DNA of 64,000 bases from Ulva prolifera. Its lineage: Eukaryota > Chlorophyta > Ulvophyceae > Ulvales > Ulvaceae. Position 1 is the first letter of the stretch. Each line of letters begins with the position of its first letter. The notes beneath the pieces were generated by a model. The model saw only the letters and a list, made by a program, of their open reading frames with translations, made no database searches and was not told the origin of the DNA. Shown one piece after another: positions 57,501-64,000 of this stretch. Made by a program: the position numbers and the translations under genes. The stretch lies in contig CM041197.1 of the NCBI GenBank assembly GCA_023078555.1, positions 7,782,842 to 7,846,841 on the forward strand, written 5' to 3'.

Positions 57501-60500
57501 AGAGGGCTTGCATGTGTGACGAAGGCATGCATGAGGTCATGCGGTTCGATGCAGGAGAGGAGATGCCCGCCGACCTCGTGGACTTCACGGGTGTGCTCGA
57601 GTACCCCAACAAGTACCAGTTCTTGGTGAAGATGATGGAAGACCCCGACGCAACTACCGAGTACATCACAAATAACTGTGTAGAAGAAACTCTGCTGGAC
57701 TATGGGGGGTTGTTGCTTGGAAGCTACGTGGACTTCACTCAGATCATCCTCCTCGATAAAGGCCGGATGCTGCATTGTGTGGACAACTTTGGCGCCTTGG
57801 ACGCACTGCGCGAGTGCGCTCCTGGCCCGCGGATAGTTAAGTTGTGGCATGTCTGTCTCTTTTGTCGGAATGGAAACTTGGAGCAGCACATATACACATG
57901 TGTGTCTTTGACCCGGAAGGTCGTTCGTGGTGCATGTGGCCTCCTGCATGCATATCTGATGTCGTGCATGTTGTGCCATTGACTGCCCTTGTGGAGCTCT
58001 GTGGCAATCCAGTGATATGGCCGCGATACCACTGGACCCTTGCACGTCGCGACGTGCAAGGATCCAGGACTCGATGCAGCGCATTTCCGATCAGCAGAGT
58101 GTGATGCGCGCTCCTCATTCTATCAGCTGATGCCTGGGGCGACATGCTCTCGGGCCTGTAGGGAATTTAAGAAAGTCGTGGACGCCTGCAACCCGCCGTT
58201 CGGTCAGACGCCCAACTGCTTCTCACCGAGTTCTGCTGTTATGATCTCCTCCACCTCGTGTGCGCAAGCATATGCCCGCATGTTCGACATCTCGGACGTG
58301 AACAACCTCGTCAACATCGGCAGTAGTGTGGAAGATATCCGGAAAGCCTGCGCTGCCATAACGACGCAGGTGCGGACAGGGCCTAAATTCGATGTGATAC
58401 ATCCAAGCCTCGCTTCAAGCGAGTTGTTGCAGCGCTGTGGATCTCTGCAGCACACCATGCAATATGACACAATGTGGAATGTACAGTGGCATGTACTCTG
58501 TGGCATGTACACTATATAATATATGGCATGTACAGTCATAGTGCATGGTGTAGTGCAGAGATCCACAGAGCTGCAAGTTGCATATGACTGTACATGTGGT
58601 GAAGGGGAAGAAGTCATGTAGATGGTGGGTGCCGCGTGAAATGCAATTGCAGAGTAAAAAAAAACCTGCCCCCCCGGCGACGTGATCACGAGATGCATAT
58701 ATATCATAAGTATAATATTCAGCATCCTGTATCATAAGTATAATATTCAGCATCACTGTATGTATCTATGTATCCATTGTCCGGCGGCTGCTCCATTCCG
58801 GCCTCGCCTCCGCGTCGGGGCCTCGGCGTCGGCTTCGCATCTGTGCATCTGCATCCGGAAACCCCGCGACGCAGGTCGCTTCGCGTTCGCGTCGTGCCTC
58901 TGCAGCGGTATCGGGCACCGAAGTTGCGCTGCACCTCTGGCCACGCGGCTTTCAGCGGCGCTCCGCCACGGATGCGGTGGCTTCTGGTTCGACCGAGGCA
59001 TTACGTTTTCTAATTAAATTATATGCATCATGTTTAGTGCATCAGAAACGAATTGCATCGAGCTTCGAGCATGACGCATCGCGCAGCAGAGCGCTGCACC
59101 TCTGGCCACGCTGGCTGCAGCGCTCCGCCACGGATGCGACCGCTTCAGAGCCAGCCGAGGCATCACAGCACTTATGTGTAGCATTTGCATTGTTTTCAGG
59201 GTGTCAGGCATCACTTGCATCGGCTTCAAGCATCAATCTTCTCAAGCGTCGAGGACCGACAGGCCCCCCTTCGGACCCCCTTCGGGCCACGTCTACTGGC
59301 TGTCGAGCTTTTCAGCGGCGCTCCGCCACGGACGCGGCCGCGTCGAGCCCTGCTGAGATACCACATGTTCTGATCACATTTTATGCATTATATTTACCGC
59401 GACAGAAATCGATTGCATTGAGCGTCGAGCACCGTGCATCGAGCAGCAGAGCGCCGCGGCTTCGATGCACCTCTGGCCACGCTGGCTGCAGCGCTCCGCC
59501 AGCATCGAGCTTCATGCTTCAGCTTTGAGTATCTAAGCGCAAGATCTTCAAGCGCAAGATCAAGCGCAAGATCTCTAGAGCCCCCAGAAGGGGGGCTCGT
59601 CGCTTGTATATATATTCATCTAATGACCAAGTCACCTCAGCCACCCTAGGGTCCTGGACACTGTACATGTGCTACATCGGCAGGACACCGCCGCGGCACG
59701 GCATGAACATGCACACGTTAGTAGGAACTTTTACCCATCATTGCCGCAGTATGTTTCGCCTTGATCATCAATGATTCGTCAATGATTCCATGGTTGTGCT
59801 GGTACGCCACTGTATACATGAGCATGCATGCCGGCACCGCATGCAATGTGCACCAGCGTCTGAGCACACATGCCGTCGCGTCGCGTCGCGACAGTCCATC
59901 ATGTACATGCATACCGCGGCCGGCCTGTACTCAAAAGGGCACCTGTACTCAAAAGGGCACCTGTTCGACTGTACGTACCAATTGCAGGATCTACACTCTG
60001 AACTAGTAAAATCTTCCTCTCGGAAGCATATGCTTGCATCTATGTAGTAGAATATTCATATGTACCTGCAACATATGTACCTGCATACAAATGCACATAT
60101 TCTGCGGTAAACAGGCGGTGCCATGAAAATTAATGGGGCCTTTGCATATACAACCTGAATCCACCAGGCCAGCCCACACCACACCAGCCTAAACGCACAG
60201 CAAACAAGCCCGAACCAAACGCAGCCGGAATATGTTGCATCCACAAAAAAATCACAAATTTTCAGCAAGCGTGAGCACACCTGGCTAGTGTCTGAGTCCC
60301 TGCCTTAGTGCAGCGCTGAGGGCCCCTTGTGCTGGCCAGCCCTACTGAGACCACAATCAACCCCCACCACTCAAATCAGCTGGTCTGACGCTGCAACTTC
60401 TACAGACCAATTTGCAAAGGCCACCCACAGGCCTGTGTCTCCACAAACTCCCGCTGGTACGGGACTCTGTACCTGCCAGTGGCAGGTAGTGGTGCGGACG

Positions 60501-63500
60501 CCGGCCTCTCGCTGCCACCGCGACAGCGTTCAGAAATTACTGCAGCACCACTCGGATGTGTGGGAATTAAACTCTGGCAAGCGCAGCAGCCAGAAGCAGC
60601 TCGGATGTGAGTGTTACCAGCGCAGTAAACAGGCCATGCACTCCCTCTCACTGCATCATATGGACTCGTGCGAGTAACGTGAGACTCAGCAAAGCACGCT
60701 CTATTTCACCAGGCCATCCAGACCTGCCCTCGTGCATTGCACATGCTTGTCGTTCTGGGCGTCGCACTCGCATGCATACATGCACATGCAGTTTGTGCTT
60801 GCTGGTGCGCAGCTTGTTCAGCGCCTGCCCACCTTTGATAGTACTTAAACTGATGTGTTTGCTGAATGGCCCCAATAGCATTTTTCTGACCGCAGGAAGA
60901 TTGCATGTTGTTGCGACCACATTACCTGATGTTAAGTACTGCTGGAAGGAGCGATAGTACTTAAGTGTCAATTCTGAGCGAAAATTCTTCTGAAGGGTTG
61001 GCAGGAAGTGGCCAGTATTATAGTGCCCAGCGCCGGAATGTAAACGATCAGTCAATTCCTTTAAACCCACTCATAGAAGCAGCGCCACAGACACCGTCTG
61101 GCATCTCCACTTAGAGGCGCACGCAATGTCGAAAGTGGCAAATTCTGTTACTGAATTAATGCTAGTATTATCACATTCCTGTCATTTTGTCATATTAGCG
61201 TCCTCCATTGGAACATCCACAGCTTACGAGCACGATCTAGAAGATCTAATCTGCAAAATGTGTGGATGTGCTATGCGCACTGCAAATTTAAATCACTGAG
61301 TAGATCAAGTTTTTTCTGCAGGAGGAGTGTAGAACAGCAAGGCATCCAGCAGTGGGTAACATCCGCTCTTACCATGACAACATCCCTGTGTTCAATACGC
61401 TGACACAATCGAATGTGTCCGATGGCGTCCGTCCGGAGCTGCCTGTAGAGGAGGATCCTCCGACAGAAAATCCATCGGTAATGGAGAATCCATCACCGGC
61501 GGATCCCGGCTCTCAGTCTGCACCTTCTCCGGTTGTAAGCAGTGCCGCGGCCCCACAGCCATCTTTGCGCCCCTCCGGGTCAGATGACACACCCGAGGAC
61601 GCATCTAGTGCGCTCCACCCTTCGAACCAGGTTGGCATGATCAGTGCCAGCAGTTGAGGTCACAAACTACAATACCCTGCCCTAAGAAGCCTCAGGCTTT
61701 TGACGTCAGGCTGAACCCTGCGGTTGCTGCAAAGTTTGGGTGGCCGCAAAGCATCAGATACTGTACCTGCAGACTCTCAAAGGCAGACATGGCCTCGGAT
61801 CGAGCCACCTCACACGTGCAGCTGTGTCGACTTATCCCGCTACACCACATCTTGTATGTACGTACGTGGGCCCAGGTTCAGTACCTTCAGCTGTATATAC
61901 AGCATATATGCTGCAGGTACTAGTACCGGTTCAGCTGAGCCTCCTGATGGTGGCATCGGCGATGGTGCCAATGTGGCTGCTGCTGCTGCCGGTGCTGCAG
62001 CAGGTGTGGCGCTCCTTGGCCTGCTGGCGGCAGCGTTCGTTCGCTACCGCATCAAGAAGAAACGCACTGCCCAGTTGCAGGCCAACCTCTCCGATGCTCC
62101 AGACAACGCTGTGCGTGTCCAGGGTCCGGAATGCTGTGCCATGTGCATGTGTGATTGTCCACCATGGGCACCGGACCTACATGGCGCTGCTCCAGATGCA
62201 TGTATATGATTGAGATCATCATGGCCATGATGGCCATTCGCATATGGGACCACTGGCAGGGTCGACGTTGAATTGTCCTTCGGGGTTATGTTCAAATGTC
62301 GCCACCCGTTGACAGTACGGTGTGGTGCTCCTCATCAGGATCACCACTGAAGCATGCTCCATGAATCAATGGCATCGCCAAAGGGTTCAAATTCACCTTT
62401 ATGCGTCCAGGCGCCAATGCAAGATGGCAATGGTGCAACTAGCGGCAACGCAGTTACTGCCAGTGCCCACTCGGCCTGGGCACAAGGGCCACACCAGGCT
62501 GATACACATGGAGCCAAGCCCGGGGCTGCTCCGGTGCAGGCAGCTGGGCAGCCACTTGGGGTACTAGTAGGTGCTGAAGGGATGCAAACGTGGGCGGCTG
62601 GACGGTCGAGCGGCTACAACGCGAGCGAGCTTCGCATCACGATGGCAACTACCGTCACTGCCGGCTCTGACTGGGCAGACTTCCAGAAGTGTGTTCCCTC
62701 GTGTTCATCTAGCAGGTCAGCAGTATACTGCTTCTCATGTGCCGCTGAGCCTGTCTTCCAGAGTGTTGGAAAGCATGCCGTCCAGGTGCAGTCGCCTTCG
62801 GAAGCCAGAGAGTGCAGTGTTGTTACAAAGGCTGCAAGATTGCCGGAGTCGGTAATCATCTGCAAGCTGCAGGCTGCATGTGTGTGCAAATGTGTATGAT
62901 CTCGGACACAGATCTAGATCCACACCACCAAACACTGTTGGCAAAGGCATGACCAGATGCACTGTCCCGATCGCGAGGCTCACTGAGCATCTGCGTGTGC
63001 ACGCCATATCTATCGAGATTCATTGCACCAGAGCGCCACTCTTGGCCGATGCAAATGTTTTGTAAAACTATGGCCACATGCACTATAGCTAGCCTCACAA
63101 TCACACCGTGTGACGCAAGGCACAGTGTCACGGTGGCGCCAAAGTGCACTGCTCCTGCTTGCAGTTCAGACACATGTACAGCGCATGCACACGCCCACAC
63201 GCTTCGCATCACCCAGCCAGGCCCGTTCTGGGTCCACTCTATGATGACCTGTTGTGCCGCTTTCATGCAGGGCAGCAAGCGTGACCCAGTCACCGCTGGA
63301 TGAGCTGGAGGTGGCACTTGAGGCGATGTGCTGCATGGCGGCGCCCTTCTACGGCCGCTACCAGGTGCACTCCTCCGTACAGCGGCGCGTCGGCGGCCAG
63401 GGAATTGTTCAGTTTGCCACCATCATCAACACAGACGACAAGGTGCGGCTTCAGTGGCAGCCACTTCCTCTGAGAATGCTCAAATGCCACTTCGAAGGCT

Positions 63501-64000
63501 GCCGCTGGATCCAGATGTTGCGTTCCAGTGAACTTGCCCGGCATCCAGCCGACCCGCACGTGCACATGCCTGATACTTTGCATACCAAGAGTGAGGCTCA
63601 CTATCAACAGTCCTGGTGCCTGCACATAAATCCATGTCATATGAACATCACAACGCCCGCGTGACGCGGTGTGTCTTTGGGCCCGGCCATATCACAACGA
63701 CTCGGACCACGGTCACTGTACACGGCTGGAGATCGGCGATGCAAGTATCTAAAGTACAAATGTCATATGCAAGCTGTAACATGATGCACGTTGCACACAG
63801 CTCAGTTATTCAGACAAAACCTCCTCTTTCTAGCATTGTCGACGGCAGTGCACCAAGCCGAATGATGTTCATGTAAAGCAGCTATATCGTGTTTGTGTTT
63901 GACTCACTCGCTGGCTCAGGCTGTGGCCGCAGCCTGAGGAAGCACTGACAGGATGTGGTTGCAGGTAGCAATCAAGTTCTACATGGACAAGGCAGCATTC
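54578..64000 (+). CDS. Receptor-like kinase with unrecognised Cys-rich ectodomain (3' end outside window)
   Basis: Phase-consistent exons: 54578-54781, 55314-55472, 56318-56482, 57121-57214, 57471-57813, 58162-58369, 60431-60606, 61342-61643, 61917-62110, 62411-62688, 63271-63442 and 63965 to the edge: 777 codons. The AAG acceptor at 61342 is the weakest call. A signal peptide (cut near GVAQ) is followed by about 390 residues of helical, Cys-containing ectodomain (CPIEGCANKC; GTCQRACMCDEGMHEV; CVEETLLDYGGLLLGSYVDF; SCAQAYARMFDISDVNNLV). A 100-residue Pro/Ser/Glu stalk, one membrane helix (about 566-590), a KKKR stop-transfer and a juxtamembrane region come next. The kinase starts with RRVGGQGIVQF and VAIKFY. 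The shared ELEV and GGQGIVQFA segments show it is a paralogue of the minus-strand kinase at 29.9-37.1 kb. The exons up to 60606 could in principle be a separate secreted protein. Confidence 0.72.
54999..55056 (+). repeat. Dispersed repeat, copy G (inside intron 1 of receptor kinase)
   Basis: TGTTGGTTCGGACGAGATTC, spacer, then GTCTTCTTCCGTTCACTC and TTTTGTAA. Both blocks and the TGTAA end are present. Confidence 0.65.
57408..57467. repeat. Intronic hairpin, 28-nt arms and 4-nt loop
   Basis: Arms 57408-57435 and 57440-57467 are reverse complements with one mismatch. The right arm ends one base before the CAG acceptor of the exon at 57471, so the stem would present the splice site. Confidence 0.85.
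58038..58061. repeat. 24-nt perfect palindrome in an intron
   Basis: CCTTGCACGTCG followed by its reverse complement, centred on TCGCGA, about 100 nt before the acceptor of the exon at 58162. Confidence 0.8.
58427..58596. repeat. Nested inverted repeats in an intron
   Basis: Arms 58427-58466 and 58537-58576 (40 nt, about four mismatches) flank an AT-rich core with three copies of TGGCATGTAC. A second perfect 14-nt inverted pair, 58528-58541 with 58583-58596, interlocks with it. Begins 58 nt after the donor at 58370. Confidence 0.75.
58931..59510. repeat. Degenerate tandem array in an intron
   Basis: About four copies of a block containing CACCTCTGGCCACG, a CAGCG-CGCTCCGCCA core and often GGATGCG, spaced about 160-210 bp apart (near 58931, 59097, 59310 and 59468). 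Each is followed by an AT-richer segment with TGCATCGAG-type sequence. A short AGCGCAAGATC tandem follows at about 59537-59573. Confidence 0.65.

Noticed and set aside
58127-58161. Upstream extension of the 58162 exon encoding a C-x3-C pair (CSRAC)
   Set aside because: Its acceptor is out of phase with the preceding exon; the TAG acceptor at 58161 joins in phase and excludes this segment.

Overview
This window is nuclear DNA of a eukaryote, most likely a chlorophyte green alga. The real genes are split by introns whose donors are mostly GTGCGC, GTACGC or GTGAGC and whose acceptors are almost always CAG. Coding exons are very GC-rich. The proteins include a hydroxyproline-type Pro-rich wall protein and receptor kinases with a GGQG-type glycine loop. 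I recognise no tRNA, rRNA or CRISPR array, and nothing prokaryotic. Exon coordinates were chosen by eye from splice signals and checked for reading-phase continuity; no transcript data were available.

Layout. 1-4.5 kb: gene-poor, with palindromes and five copies of a short dispersed repeat. 4.5-5.4 kb: intronless secreted protein with nine Pro-rich decapeptide-type repeats and a Cys-rich tail. 5.4-15 kb: mostly non-coding or decayed, with one LINE relic and two possible minus-strand exons of unknown genes. 15.0-20.1 kb (+): six-exon type II membrane sulfotransferase. 23.4-28.4 kb (+): five-exon M14B metallocarboxypeptidase with signal peptide and C-terminal membrane anchor. 29.9-37.1 kb (-): complete eight-exon receptor-like kinase with a predicted beta-helix ectodomain, convergent with the carboxypeptidase. 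39.7-49.6 kb (-): young, complete Ty3/gypsy chromovirus with 794-bp LTRs, a CATCG target duplication and an extra ORF downstream of integrase. 51.5-53.8 kb (+): frameshifted LINE-type pseudogene. 54.6 kb to the end (+): a second receptor-like kinase, cut by the window edge inside its kinase domain. It has a signal peptide, a Cys-rich ectodomain that I do not recognise, a Pro/Ser-rich stalk and one membrane span.

How the genes relate. All five host genes that I can support encode secretory-pathway or cell-surface proteins: a wall protein, a Golgi-type sulfotransferase, a processing carboxypeptidase and two receptor kinases. The two kinases share the membrane, juxtamembrane and glycine-loop organisation but have unrelated ectodomains, which suggests ectodomain shuffling. 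That the five genes act in one pathway is only an inference. The chromovirus is notable because its three main ORFs stay open over 7.5 kb, yet are joined by an in-frame UGA (gag to pol) and a -1 frame change (pol to integrase) with a GGGAAAT heptamer in the correct phase.
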